Shown: positions 32,522-42,472 of the stretch, piece after piece
Layout of the letters: every line of letters starts with the position of its first letter
Position numbering within the stretch: position 1 is the first letter of the stretch
Source of the DNA: Diplonema papillatum
Lineage: Eukaryota; Euglenozoa; Diplonemea; Diplonemida; Diplonemidae
Assembly (NCBI GenBank): GCA_030068145.1
Contig: JAPJBO010000494.1
Coordinates: 103,636-167,635 of the forward strand
Length of the DNA: 64,000 nt
Direction: 5' to 3'
Position numbers and translations under genes: made by a program
Notes under the pieces: model-generated
Database searches by the model: none
What the model saw: the letters and a program-made list of their open reading frames with translations, nothing else
What the model was told of the DNA's origin: nothing

Positions 32522-35500
32522 ATGTCGGGGCTTGTAAAGTCGCAGAAGAGATATCAAACAAAAGATGTTTCGAACTGGCGATGTGTCGGCCGTGTAGCCG
32601 ATGAAGGGTTTCTGATGCACTCCGTTACGGAAAAGGCGCAGAAGGTTGTCGCAAAGCTGGGATGGTGTCGTCCGGACGCCGACGGGAAGATCAGAAGCAA
32701 CCCCGCGTTCACGGCTCGACTTGATACGAAGTATATAGTGAAGGCATGTCGCGTGAGTGTGTCCCCGGACCACCTCTTCGTGGGTCTTGTAGGCATTCGA
32801 AAGAAAGCCGGCGGGTATTTAGCAATCCTCGGTGCCGACGGACCTCGAAAACCGGTTATTCACCAAGAAGTCAACTCGCCGCACCCATCCCCGACTGTTC
32901 TGGGAATCGACAAGACGGTGCTCCCGCAGAAATTGTTCTTGAGTTCTTCTGCGTCGCGCTGCGTAGTCATAACGCACGACTTTCAAACGTTCATTTGGAA
33001 ACGGGTGTCGAAGACTGCCTCCGAGTGGTTTGGCGCGTGGTACAAAATAAACCACCCAGCCCCGGTGTTATTGCCTGCTTGCATGGACGTTGTTTTCCCT
33101 TCGGCTGTCGAGCTCAGGTGCACCTTTGCGAACTTGAAGCCTGTTTCCATTTTGCCCACGCAACCCTTCTCCGACCTCCAGAACATCGGCACCAGCTCTT
33201 GTTCTGACGCCTTCCTCGACAGCAAACGATTTGTAAGCGAAGGCCTGCCTGCACAGCCTGGGGCCAACCCAGGCGCCAGCGCTCCAAGCGCTGCTCCTCT
33301 CGTAGGTGCAGTTAAAAAACTGTGCTTCGTTGTGCAGTATGCTACGGTCAATCTATCGGATGCTGCTGATACTTACAGCATCAAACAGCAACCTCCTGTA
33401 GGCTCATATGGCTTGATTGACGTGGGCATGCGTGAGTATGCGACGGCGTTACCCGAAGGGGGCGGCGGGGTCAAGGATTTACCGTGTATGAAGTGGGACG
33501 AAGACGCGACGTTGCTCGCAGTGTTGCTGCAGATGGCGAAGAAGTCGTGGGTGGTGTTTTGCTGCCCCGGTTGCCCAATGCTGAACAGTGTTGTCATCCC
33601 ATCCCAGCTGACAGAGCCCAGTAGGATGGCATGGGTCAACGATGGGATATTCGTCGCGATCTGTGACAAGGCTGGCACAGCTGCAGTTCTAATATCACGG
33701 CTAGGCTCCGTAGTCACAATGGTTCCTTCCGAGCATGCATCGCCACTCAACGTCTTGCAATTCGGTTTGAAACCCGGACTTGGCTCGTTGACAGCATGCG
33801 CCTCAGCTGAGGATGGTGTCACTATGTGCATTTCCAACGGGGAAGCTTCCATCAACACAGTCCTTAGCTTCGGTGTGCCCCTGGCCCAAGCAATCCAAGA
33901 AGCGCGATTACCCGATTGGGCTGATGACGAACCGGGACAAGTCGTCCGAATCTTCGCTACTCTCCCGTGGCTAGTGACTCCGTCGCTATCGACTCACATA
34001 ACAAGTTTCATCACGTTTCTATTCACGCAGCACCTCATTGAGCTACAGTCGGCCGCAGCAGTGAACCCGCTCTCTGCTACCGACGCGAGCAGATCACGAG
34101 GGCGCCAAGCACCAAACACAAACAGCCCCGGGTCTTTGATTGTAGACAGGGTTCAGAAAATTGTAAACGTCTACAAGTCGTGCGTCCAGTCCCTTCGGTG
34201 GGTCGTGGCTTGCCTCCCCATAAACGGGCTGGCTTTTGTAAGCACCATCGCGCACAATGCAACAGTGATCATATTGCAGCAACTCTGCAGTAAGCTAGTC
34301 TCATTGCTTGTAAGCAAAGAGGCGCTTGATGGGGAGAGAAAGCAAAGCGCCGAGGGCCTCGTGCTTGTGTTCGACGCGGCGTTCCACTGCATCACCTGGC
34401 TCGAAGACGAAATGTCTACCATGACACAGTTCGGATTGCAAACCGGTTGTATCAACAGAGCCGTGCAACCCACTTCGTGGCTCTTCACCGAGTATTGGAT
34501 GACGGTCGGCACTGCTGTGACCGACTGTCTGCGAAGGCTGGAGTCGCCTGCCGACAGCCAGTCTAAGCAGAAGAAGGCGCATAACGGGCATCACCCGAGC
34601 CCCACGGGTAACGAACGAGGAAGCGGACTCCCCGTATTCAACGCAACTATCGTCGCGGAAGCAGAGAATCTGCGCACTCTGGTCGATGTCGTTTTTAGAA
34701 AACTTGTGTCGAGCAACTACAACCTCTCCGATGATGTTAGCATTCTGAGTCCAAGTGACTTGACATTGGTGCATAAAGGGCACGAGGCCTACATCAACAA
34801 ATCGATTGGACAAGGCGTGAAGCATTACCGGGAGTCAGACCGATTAGACTGCGTCTTCGCAGCTCAGTTGTCATCCGGAGACGGCCCAGGCGCAGTAGAA
34901 ACGGTTATTTCAGCGTTGCTGCCGTTCGTGGAACCGTGGAACGACGTCTGGTCGCACTCAGTGACTTTGAGACAACAACAACAGCTCTCTTCAAGGCTGT
35001 GTGTAGCGCTTGCCTACTTGTATACGATCGCCACCCACGAGGCGCAGGGTATCTATCCCTCTGTACTGCCCCCTATATTTTGTGACGGGCGAGCATCCAC
35101 GTCGTTAGTGGTCGCCGGCTACTCCGCAAGCGATCGAGAGCGTGACAAACTTGGTGACGTAGGGCATCTCTCGTTCCCCGAAGCGACGTATCACTTGCCC
35201 TTGTCAGAAAAGGAGGCTAGAAAGGTTGAGAAGAACATTTGCATGATGGCACGGGGTGAATCGGCTGAAGTTACGGTCGAAATGTGGGTAGCCCTTGGGC
35301 ACCCGTTAGAAGCTCTGCACACGGCATTGCGGTTTGGCCTTGTGGACGATGGTATTAATATTCTGAAGTTGATCAACTATCAATTGTCTGTTCAGCCCGA
35401 TTGGACGGAGTATCTCCTTCCGGTTACACTTCCGTGCCAGGCAAAAGTGAGCGCTACAGGTCCGGCGAGCTGGGGTGAGGTAAAACAGTTCGAGAGGTAT

Positions 35501-38500
35501 CATCAATGCCGTTCCGCGGTGAAAGCATACATGCTGTCCATGGGGATGAAGGGGAGCGACAGCGTGGCAAAGATGTACTCGAAGGTAGCTTCTTCTCCCA
35601 ATTCCGCAGTCCATGGCGGCTACATCTGCCCGTCGTGTGTTACGAGCTTGCTCACCTTCTTCGTCATTGATGCTTTGCGTAAGGGCTCCCCTGCTAAAGC
35701 ACAACAGTTGTTGAACATCAGCTGCGATGGCTTAAGCAAATCAATGGTGCCCAACCTCCGCGAGATGGCTGCTGGGCACATCGTCCAGCTCGCAAAAACT
35801 CTTTTGAAGTCGCTACCCGTATTTGATGTGCACGTTGACATCTCATCAACCCCGCCCCCGATCACGACAGTGCATCAAGTCCTCAAGGGAACGTCAGACA
35901 GCAGTGTAACAGACGACATCCAGAAGATACTGGTGGAGTTTTTCACCGGGACAACTGGCACGACTTCGTTAAGCTCCGCGAAGAATCCACTGGATTTTCA
36001 GAGGGCGAACACCAGCATGTTGGCAGCGTCGTATGGGACAACAGCGTCGGCCGCCACACTTGCCACCTTCTCGAGCACACGGGTCAACCAGGAGTTTTCC
36101 AGTGGTGAAGGTATTGCATCGGAACTGGTAGTGGCTGTTGTACGGCAGGTGGCGAAGCTACTGGCATGGGCTCTGATATTCCTCTGCCCTGCCACTGAAA
36201 GCGCTCGGTGCGACAGCTCGGTCCTCACTTTGCTGAGGGAGTACCGCGAAATCTACGAAGACAAAAGTGACCTCGGCGACACCCTCATCCAGAAACTGTC
36301 GCGCCAGACATCCGGCAGCCGCTGCCTGCAGAACGCGGTGCGGTACCTGTGGGCGCTGCATGTTTGGTACAAAGTTCACACCTTCAGCACCGCCGAGCAG
36401 TCACGCATTTCTCTGCCACCTGGCTGGGATGAGCGGAACGAAGGCAACGCAAAAGAGGCGAACATGGCTCCGCCGGGCGTGTCGTGGGCGTCGAAATTAA
36501 TCATGTTCTCGGGCGACATCTGGAAACCAGATGAGGTGCAGGGAGCCTTGCTCTTGACGTTAGAGCTATGCAAAGATAGCGATTCGGTGTACAAAGCACT
36601 GTGCACGAGCTTTTGTGCCACCGCAAACCGAGACACGGTGCTGACTATTAGCCAAACCAGGAAGGGTCAGTACAATCGGGTGGTGCGAGAGCTGTCGGAG
36701 GAACTGCGGGAGAAGCTTCCCCGAAAGCAGAAGGAACACTTCGAAGTTTTTAATGGGCACGTGAAGGCGGCGCACGAGAAACGAGCCCAGCTGCCGGGGA
36801 CGGATGGCTCCGTGTCCGACGGCCTGTGCTGCGCTTTCGAGATGGACACTGACTTCTGGACGTTCACTGCCCAGCTACTCAACGACAGTGTGGTGGCCGC
36901 GCCACACAAGGTGACGATTGCTGGTGAGGTTCGGGCTGCCGACGCAAACCGCCAGGGCCCCCAGCCAGGGTTGCTGAGGCTGCCCGCTGTGAGCAGACTG
37001 TTTTTCAGGAAAAAAAACGCACGAGGAATGCACGGTGCGAGAATAGGCAACACTGAGTTGGTTGTACCCTATGGAGTACAGCAACCAACTTTGGATCCGG
37101 GCACGAAGGTAAGAGAAGATGACACAGTGGTGTCAGACGACGATGACACAGAGACACCGGAAACAGAAACACCAAGGCGACACAAGCCACGGAAGTCCAA
37201 AAAATCGAAGACCGCGCGGGCAAGAAGGGGCTCGCAAGATGGATCTGGCACAGGTAACATTCATGACGCAAACAGCAACAGCGGGAACGGCGCAGCGTCA
37301 GCGAAGTCCACCACCGACGCAAAGTACCTGCACACGGTTCCTGCAGCCGTTCTGTCTGCGATCAACATCAGCAAGCCCGAGATTCGAAAAGGAATTGCAG
37401 GAGTGCCTGGCACGACTCCGACTTTGCATCTTGCTGCCACGTCCACACAGATGGCAACCAGCGGTAACTCGCCATTGAAAAAGGAAACTGCGGAAGCTGT
37501 TCTCACGAAAACAACAGCCGGCGTCCTTGAATCAAAGAAAGGCAAGAGCTATCCTCCCGTGACTTCTGACGAACCGACACTGTTCGAAAGCGAGACGATC
37601 AAAGAGTACGCAGTGGCGCGCGTGGCAAAAGGTGCCGACGTGCTAACGTTTCCTGACACCGCGTCCTGCCAGCTACCCCACATATCCGGCGCAGCAGATC
37701 CGAATCTTCCTCTCGACCTGCTACCCGTTGAGTACGGCGGGTTTCTGCTTGACGCGCAACTTACGCCTCCACCGTCACAGCCGGGTTCTCCGAGGTTCCC
37801 ATACATGCCCTACATAGGCACTCCACGGCAGCTTTTACTGAATTCGCCGCTTCGGCGTCCGGATAAGATCTCACAGTTCTTAGCCTCACCCAACACCACC
37901 CGCCACCACTCGCCTCGTCGACGTGAAGAAGCCGACTCAGGGACTACATACACCACCACCAATACAGGCACATCATACTCAGATCGCACGAAGTGCGGGT
38001 CCTGGACAGGCACACAATTGCCGTCAACACCCACGGAAGTCGATTCCGCCCCGAGTTTACGTTCGGAGAATTATGCCGTGATGGAGAGACGACAAAAAAG
38101 GAGAGAAAGACGACTTGAGGAAAGAGGCGAAAAGAAAACGGCCCAAGAAAAGGCCAGGCGTTCTAAAATCGACGACAGAACAACAGCACAACATGACAAT
38201 AGAGGGGCTGCAGAGGTGCACTACCATTACGCAGGCGAAGCGGCAACGTCACAGCATGTGCCGAGTAAGCATCGCAGAACGCGGTGCAGCCACCACGGTA
38301 CTGGTAATGCAGGGGTGTGCAATAAATGCGGTAAGCACTTGATGGAAAGGCGAATGAAGTCTGTCGAAAAAACGAAGCAGCGGGTGACAAATTCTCTCCT
38401 GCTGCAACCACCGCAGAACCCGCTTCTATCAACGGATGCCATGGTGGCTTCGATGTTGCGCGCAAAGCAAGCGGCACATGCTCCCTCGGCGGGAACAAAA

Positions 38501-39655
38501 GGTGGCGACTACCGCAATGTGTCGCTACTCGACCCGAAGAAGTTTGAACCGCCACCTCTGGTTAACTTTTCGCAGCATGCACCGCCAGTCCTCCTCAAAA
38601 CAGGGCAGCGTTGCTCCCCGACGGCGGGCATTCTACCGCCTGAACGACTTGTCGAAACAGTTGATATTCCGCCTGTTCAGCATCCTCTACCTGACCAGCC
38701 GAGCCACGCGGTGGTTCGCACTTCTCCAGCTTCAATCAGAAGGCTTTCTCCACAACACCACGAAAGAGCTCATGCTGACACCCCATCAACTTCCCACATT
38801 GTGAAGGACACCGCTGACACCGCTGACAAGGCCGCAGCAGCTGACCAATATGCCCAGAAGAACAAGCAACCTCTGAGTGAGGACGCGAATGACGATTCGA
38901 CTGCAGTGCCACAAAAAAGTGTGCGTGTTTCAGGAAGGCGCGATTCGTATGCACAAGACGTAACAATTGATACCCCATCGAGGCTCTCGGCACCGCACAG
39001 TGACATGGCAACAAGTCCTCTCCAGCGCACAGTCTCGACAGCACTCGACAGGGAGACAAGAGAGAGCCGTATCCAGAAGGAATACACGCAGCCTTCAACA
39101 CCACGCGGTGCCCCCGTGACAGACGTCGCAACACTGATAGGTCAACCGGTACTCACCGCGACGGAGGAGCTATTGTACGCAAAGTACATCAGGCATCTCG
39201 GTATTACCACCTCTGACGCTATCATCACAGGCGATATTCCCTTGGTGTCCTTTACACCCACCATCAACACGGCACCAACGGACATTCCAGACTCTATCGC
39301 AGAAATCAACGCAAAACACGAAGCTATGGCAATGACACAAGTAACCCAGTCCTCCACCAGCCCTGAGCATCTAGCAACCAAGGTTTCACCGACGAGACGA
39401 CCCACGCTCCCGCAGCCGACAACTGTGCTCGAACAACCGCAAGCAGCTAGCAGCCCAGAGTCTGCACTTGAAAAAGAGGAAGAAGCTAAGAAACAAGCTT
39501 CACTCGACGCGCTGCTCTCGAAGATGATCGAAAGACAGGAGCAAGCAGCGGCCGACACTGGACGCGAGTTGGCAGCAGCTTTCTCAGAAACACTCAAGGT
39601 TTGTGCTTTCTGCGATGCACCAGTAACTGAAAGCGCAACACTGTCACACGTGTAA
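32522..39655 (+). CDS. CPLANE1-like ciliogenesis/planar-polarity effector
   Basis: Intronless 2,377-residue product whose ATG (32522) directly follows GGCAG, a plausible trans-splice acceptor. The N-terminal third is beta-rich and WD40-like. Around residue 370 the run 'AWVNDGIFVAI..KAG..AVLIS..GSVVTM' matches in order the 'SWTHDSLFLTCMLKRGSLVLLT..GELLTL' segment of vertebrate CPLANE1 (C5orf42/JBTS17), and later helical segments (GHPLEALHTALRFG, ~924) resemble its 'LDLLFIGGLVPEAVWLAHKLG' region. Residues from ~1500 are Ser/Thr/Pro-rich and disordered, with one compact Cys/His motif (CSHHGTGNAGVCNKCGKH, ~1921) that may bind zinc, and a final coiled coil ending SETLK. CPLANE1 acts with INTU and FUZ at ciliary basal bodies to recruit IFT-A; a flagellar basal-body role is inferred. 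An alternative 3' end uses an intron 39599-39707 (GTTTGT...TTTGCAG) and stops at 39785. Confidence 0.6.
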   Translation: MSGLVKSQKRYQTKDVSNWRCVGRVADEGFLMHSVTEKAQKVVAKLGWCRPDADGKIRSNPAFTARLDTKYIVKACRVSVSPDHLFVGLVGIRKKAGGYLAILGADGPRKPVIHQEVNSPHPSPTVLGIDKTVLPQKLFLSSSASRCVVITHDFQTFIWKRVSKTASEWFGAWYKINHPAPVLLPACMDVVFPSAVELRCTFANLKPVSILPTQPFSDLQNIGTSSCSDAFLDSKRFVSEGLPAQPGANPGASAPSAAPLVGAVKKLCFVVQYATVNLSDAADTYSIKQQPPVGSYGLIDVGMREYATALPEGGGGVKDLPCMKWDEDATLLAVLLQMAKKSWVVFCCPGCPMLNSVVIPSQLTEPSRMAWVNDGIFVAICDKAGTAAVLISRLGSVVTMVPSEHASPLNVLQFGLKPGLGSLTACASAEDGVTMCISNGEASINTVLSFGVPLAQAIQEARLPDWADDEPGQVVRIFATLPWLVTPSLSTHITSFITFLFTQHLIELQSAAAVNPLSATDASRSRGRQAPNTNSPGSLIVDRVQKIVNVYKSCVQSLRWVVACLPINGLAFVSTIAHNATVIILQQLCSKLVSLLVSKEALDGERKQSAEGLVLVFDAAFHCITWLEDEMSTMTQFGLQTGCINRAVQPTSWLFTEYWMTVGTAVTDCLRRLESPADSQSKQKKAHNGHHPSPTGNERGSGLPVFNATIVAEAENLRTLVDVVFRKLVSSNYNLSDDVSILSPSDLTLVHKGHEAYINKSIGQGVKHYRESDRLDCVFAAQLSSGDGPGAVETVISALLPFVEPWNDVWSHSVTLRQQQQLSSRLCVALAYLYTIATHEAQGIYPSVLPPIFCDGRASTSLVVAGYSASDRERDKLGDVGHLSFPEATYHLPLSEKEARKVEKNICMMARGESAEVTVEMWVALGHPLEALHTALRFGLVDDGINILKLINYQLSVQPDWTEYLLPVTLPCQAKVSATGPASWGEVKQFERYHQCRSAVKAYMLSMGMKGSDSVAKMYSKVASSPNSAVHGGYICPSCVTSLLTFFVIDALRKGSPAKAQQLLNISCDGLSKSMVPNLREMAAGHIVQLAKTLLKSLPVFDVHVDISSTPPPITTVHQVLKGTSDSSVTDDIQKILVEFFTGTTGTTSLSSAKNPLDFQRANTSMLAASYGTTASAATLATFSSTRVNQEFSSGEGIASELVVAVVRQVAKLLAWALIFLCPATESARCDSSVLTLLREYREIYEDKSDLGDTLIQKLSRQTSGSRCLQNAVRYLWALHVWYKVHTFSTAEQSRISLPPGWDERNEGNAKEANMAPPGVSWASKLIMFSGDIWKPDEVQGALLLTLELCKDSDSVYKALCTSFCATANRDTVLTISQTRKGQYNRVVRELSEELREKLPRKQKEHFEVFNGHVKAAHEKRAQLPGTDGSVSDGLCCAFEMDTDFWTFTAQLLNDSVVAAPHKVTIAGEVRAADANRQGPQPGLLRLPAVSRLFFRKKNARGMHGARIGNTELVVPYGVQQPTLDPGTKVREDDTVVSDDDDTETPETETPRRHKPRKSKKSKTARARRGSQDGSGTGNIHDANSNSGNGAASAKSTTDAKYLHTVPAAVLSAINISKPEIRKGIAGVPGTTPTLHLAATSTQMATSGNSPLKKETAEAVLTKTTAGVLESKKGKSYPPVTSDEPTLFESETIKEYAVARVAKGADVLTFPDTASCQLPHISGAADPNLPLDLLPVEYGGFLLDAQLTPPPSQPGSPRFPYMPYIGTPRQLLLNSPLRRPDKISQFLASPNTTRHHSPRRREEADSGTTYTTTNTGTSYSDRTKCGSWTGTQLPSTPTEVDSAPSLRSENYAVMERRQKRRERRLEERGEKKTAQEKARRSKIDDRTTAQHDNRGAAEVHYHYAGEAATSQHVPSKHRRTRCSHHGTGNAGVCNKCGKHLMERRMKSVEKTKQRVTNSLLLQPPQNPLLSTDAMVASMLRAKQAAHAPSAGTKGGDYRNVSLLDPKKFEPPPLVNFSQHAPPVLLKTGQRCSPTAGILPPERLVETVDIPPVQHPLPDQPSHAVVRTSPASIRRLSPQHHERAHADTPSTSHIVKDTADTADKAAAADQYAQKNKQPLSEDANDDSTAVPQKSVRVSGRRDSYAQDVTIDTPSRLSAPHSDMATSPLQRTVSTALDRETRESRIQKEYTQPSTPRGAPVTDVATLIGQPVLTATEELLYAKYIRHLGITTSDAIITGDIPLVSFTPTINTAPTDIPDSIAEINAKHEAMAMTQVTQSSTSPEHLATKVSPTRRPTLPQPTTVLEQPQAASSPESALEKEEEAKKQASLDALLSKMIERQEQAAADTGRELAAAFSETLKVCAFCDAPVTESATLSHV

Positions 39656-39741
39656 AGACTCTGTTGTTACGATGGACTTAGTGTTCCCCGTTTTCACAAT
39701 TTTGCAGGCAAAACTGGCTTGCAGCACTATCGACGTTGCTG

Positions 39742-41733
39742 ATGAGTCGATTTTGTTTCCTAACCCATGGCCAAGAAAGCCCTAAAGATAGCAGAATCGT
39801 CTACAGGTTGGATCGTCCATTCACAGGAAACGTGAACTGGGTTTACCCTGTCATGAAGAGAACCCGTCGGCTGACACATTCCGAAGTTCCTCCCAAAGCC
39901 TACGTACAACATACAATCGTGAACAGAATCTTGCGCCGCAGCTTGCCGGATCTCTTGCCGAATCCTCCCGCGAAGGGCAGACCCTGGAAAGGGAAGGGTG
40001 GGCCCGCTTCTTGCGAGCTGAAGGAGTATGACTTTTCAGTTTTAAGTGTGATGGTATCCCGTCGAAAGAAATACATGCACCTATATGGCGTGGATCTTTT
40101 ACAGTGTGACTGTAGCCACCGAACCAACCCGCCAAACTCGCAGACTGCGATGCAAGCATATGCACGATCGCGACTGGACAGGCCGGAAGACGTAGGAAGA
40201 CATACAGGTCAGCAGCGCAATCTGACAGACGAAGAATACGAGAAATGGGTTGAGCGCCAACGCGCAGTGATGCAGAAGCCTGCCACCGCGGACGCAAGTG
40301 TTGATGCAGCTGAGAGGCCGGGGATTGGACTTCAGACCACGTTGCAGACTACAACTGCGAAAGAGACACAGGTAGGGGCGTACCTTGCTGTCCGCGAGCT
40401 TGATAGCTCGAACTACTTCAAGACACAAGCTGCTGATGCGGTTGCTGTGCCTCTGGTCGGACAACGTGATGACACCGCTGCGGGCCACAACTTTCTAGAT
40501 GTCCAAGACATTCGGGCAGTGGAACCAGTTCTTGACCGTCCGCAAGATACACGGGCGTGGGTGTTGCAGTCCGGAGTAGCCAGACTGGGAAGAGACATCT
40601 CGAACACAATGCAGACAGCTGATCGTGTCGATGAGACGATGCGGCACGCCACGCTGGCAGTCCAGTCCACGGAGTCGATTTTGCGCGACACCGAGCGGTT
40701 GCGCAGTGCGAGGCGAACCGCAGAATGCATTGATGTCTTGCGTGAAGAAGCGTCTCGCATTGAAGCACGGCTGTCTGCCGAAGCGAATGCAAAGCCACTG
40801 GTCTCCGCTATGTCACCTCCACGCGCAACCGCACCATTATCGCCGCACGGCGCACAGTTTGTCACAACAACAGCTACGGCTGGTGGAATGCTACCACTCG
40901 AGGCATCTCGAAACAGCATGCTTGGCAGAGTTGGACCGACAGCTTCGTCGGAGCAACGCCAACTGATGCAAGACACGATGACCGACGATTCGTGCGGGAG
41001 AGAACCTTTCTTGTGGGAAGCCCCAACGCCTTCAAGACAGGGTGCTGTCGTCGAGCTCGCACCTTCACAATTACGCAGTGAAAACACCATCCGAAGTCGA
41101 GTGGTGCCGGCCGTGCTGCTGAGTAGTGATACAGCACCATTGATGCACCACAGCCACCGAATGTCATCTCGTACCACCGACTCACATGCACAGTCGCGAT
41201 CACCGACACGGCCACTCCCGCATCAAACGGTGACTGATGTCACACAGGCGATGTCGACTCTTGCCGCTGGACACGAGTTGTTCAACCCGGCTCTGGGTGG
41301 AACCTTTCCTTTCGAAAAGGAAGTTGAAGTGACGACTCCGAGACACAGTCCGCACACACACGTGCTATCTTCGTCTGTCGCAAACGCACAGCATCCAGAC
41401 ACACAGGGAATGTTCATACACGTGCCCCACAATGTAGCGAAAGAAGTTGAAACAGAGGTGGATATCCTCACACCAGCACCATCGACGAGATCGCAACCTA
41501 GTCGTACAAAGGCACGGAAGAAGACTGGTAGTGCTCTGCAACCTCTTAGCAGTAGAATGGCAAACCTTCCCTATCGAAGTCAAAGCAGCGGCCCCAACAA
41601 GCTAGGAGCTGCAGGAATGCGTAGTCACAGCGCATCAAGCCGACCCGCAGTTCAGCAGCGTCGTCACCCTGATGTCCCATTGAAGCTGCAGAGGCAGATT
41701 GATCAACTTGGCAACCTTCTGAACGCAGTGTGA
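39742..41733 (+). CDS. Hypothetical protein closely linked to, or part of, the CPLANE1-like gene
   Basis: 663 residues from ATG 39742; only 86 bases after the preceding stop. The N-terminal ~120 residues look folded (VYRLDRPFTGNVNWVYP, SEVPPKAYVQHTIVNRILRR, DFSVLSVMVSRRKKYMHLYG) and basic; the centre has long helices (SGVARLGRDISNTMQ..., ESILRDTERLRSARR) and the rest is Ser/Thr-rich. Two readings are open: a separate gene trans-spliced at AG 39707, or the 3' part of the CPLANE1-like gene, joined through a short extra intron (for example 39746-39794, phase-compatible) or a one-base sequence error, because the spliced upstream frame (DESILFPNPWPRKP) and this frame (PKDSRIVYRLDR) abut. The C-terminus lies in a 42-bp tandem duplication. 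Confidence 0.55.
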   Translation: MSRFCFLTHGQESPKDSRIVYRLDRPFTGNVNWVYPVMKRTRRLTHSEVPPKAYVQHTIVNRILRRSLPDLLPNPPAKGRPWKGKGGPASCELKEYDFSVLSVMVSRRKKYMHLYGVDLLQCDCSHRTNPPNSQTAMQAYARSRLDRPEDVGRHTGQQRNLTDEEYEKWVERQRAVMQKPATADASVDAAERPGIGLQTTLQTTTAKETQVGAYLAVRELDSSNYFKTQAADAVAVPLVGQRDDTAAGHNFLDVQDIRAVEPVLDRPQDTRAWVLQSGVARLGRDISNTMQTADRVDETMRHATLAVQSTESILRDTERLRSARRTAECIDVLREEASRIEARLSAEANAKPLVSAMSPPRATAPLSPHGAQFVTTTATAGGMLPLEASRNSMLGRVGPTASSEQRQLMQDTMTDDSCGREPFLWEAPTPSRQGAVVELAPSQLRSENTIRSRVVPAVLLSSDTAPLMHHSHRMSSRTTDSHAQSRSPTRPLPHQTVTDVTQAMSTLAAGHELFNPALGGTFPFEKEVEVTTPRHSPHTHVLSSSVANAQHPDTQGMFIHVPHNVAKEVETEVDILTPAPSTRSQPSRTKARKKTGSALQPLSSRMANLPYRSQSSGPNKLGAAGMRSHSASSRPAVQQRRHPDVPLKLQRQIDQLGNLLNAV

Positions 41734-41778
41734 GTGCAAATTGATCAACTTAGTAACTTTCTGAGGACTGTGTGCCGA
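41695..41778 (+). repeat. 42-bp in-frame tandem duplication spanning a stop codon
   Basis: Unit 1 (41695-41736) encodes QIDQLGNLLNAV then TGA; unit 2 (41737-41778) encodes QIDQLSNFLRTV in the same frame without a stop and stays open to 41922. The unit is exactly 14 codons with hydrophobic residues spaced as in a coiled coil. Confidence 0.9.
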
Positions 41779-42472
41779 GAGTGCAATCAGGTTGCGAGAG
41801 CTTTTGTGAAGTACTCGCAACAGTTTCATCATATAGTGAATGGCACGGCAACACAAAAGGATCCTGCTCAACCACGTCAACTGCATGCACTACATACTAT
41901 TATTTACGTTCAGATAGATTAGAGATTTCTCATGAAAGGAATACCTACAGGGCAGTTGTGTGAGCGTTTGTAGAATTTGTAATTAATAGAAGTTAGTTCA
42001 CCACCGTTGAATTGCATGTGGCATTCTCGATGGTACGGATGGAAGAAAATGCAGCAAACATTCGATACAACACCTAAGAGAGTCACAGAAGTCTCTAGGA
42101 AAAGCAGTGATTGTTTACGGATATGATGCTAGCCTGTGAATTGTTACCAGTGCATCTTTCCCCCGTCCACGAGGTTGGGCTTTTGTTAAGTGAGGTCCAA
42201 CATAGAGGCATGTGATAAAAAGAAGAACTCACAGAACAAAAAAGTCGCTATTGGCTCTTTCTCTTTTTCTTCGTTTGACGTTGTTCTTGTCGATGTCCAA
42301 CACATTTTTGGGGCGTGCCACTCCTTCGGTAGACAAGTGATGGTAGAGATGTCGTCGTGTCGCGCACACTCTTTTTTCACAAGATTTTGCTCCTTTGTAA
42401 ATTGCAAAGTATGACTTCGGTACAGCCAGTAATTTAATTTGAAGGCAGGTGGGGGAATCCTATATCTTATCG
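41779..42472. other. Intergenic region
   Basis: After the open extension to 41922 there is nothing recognised up to the PDK-type gene; 'gaaggcag' at 42441-42448 is a candidate trans-splice acceptor 24 bases before its ATG. Confidence 0.5.
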
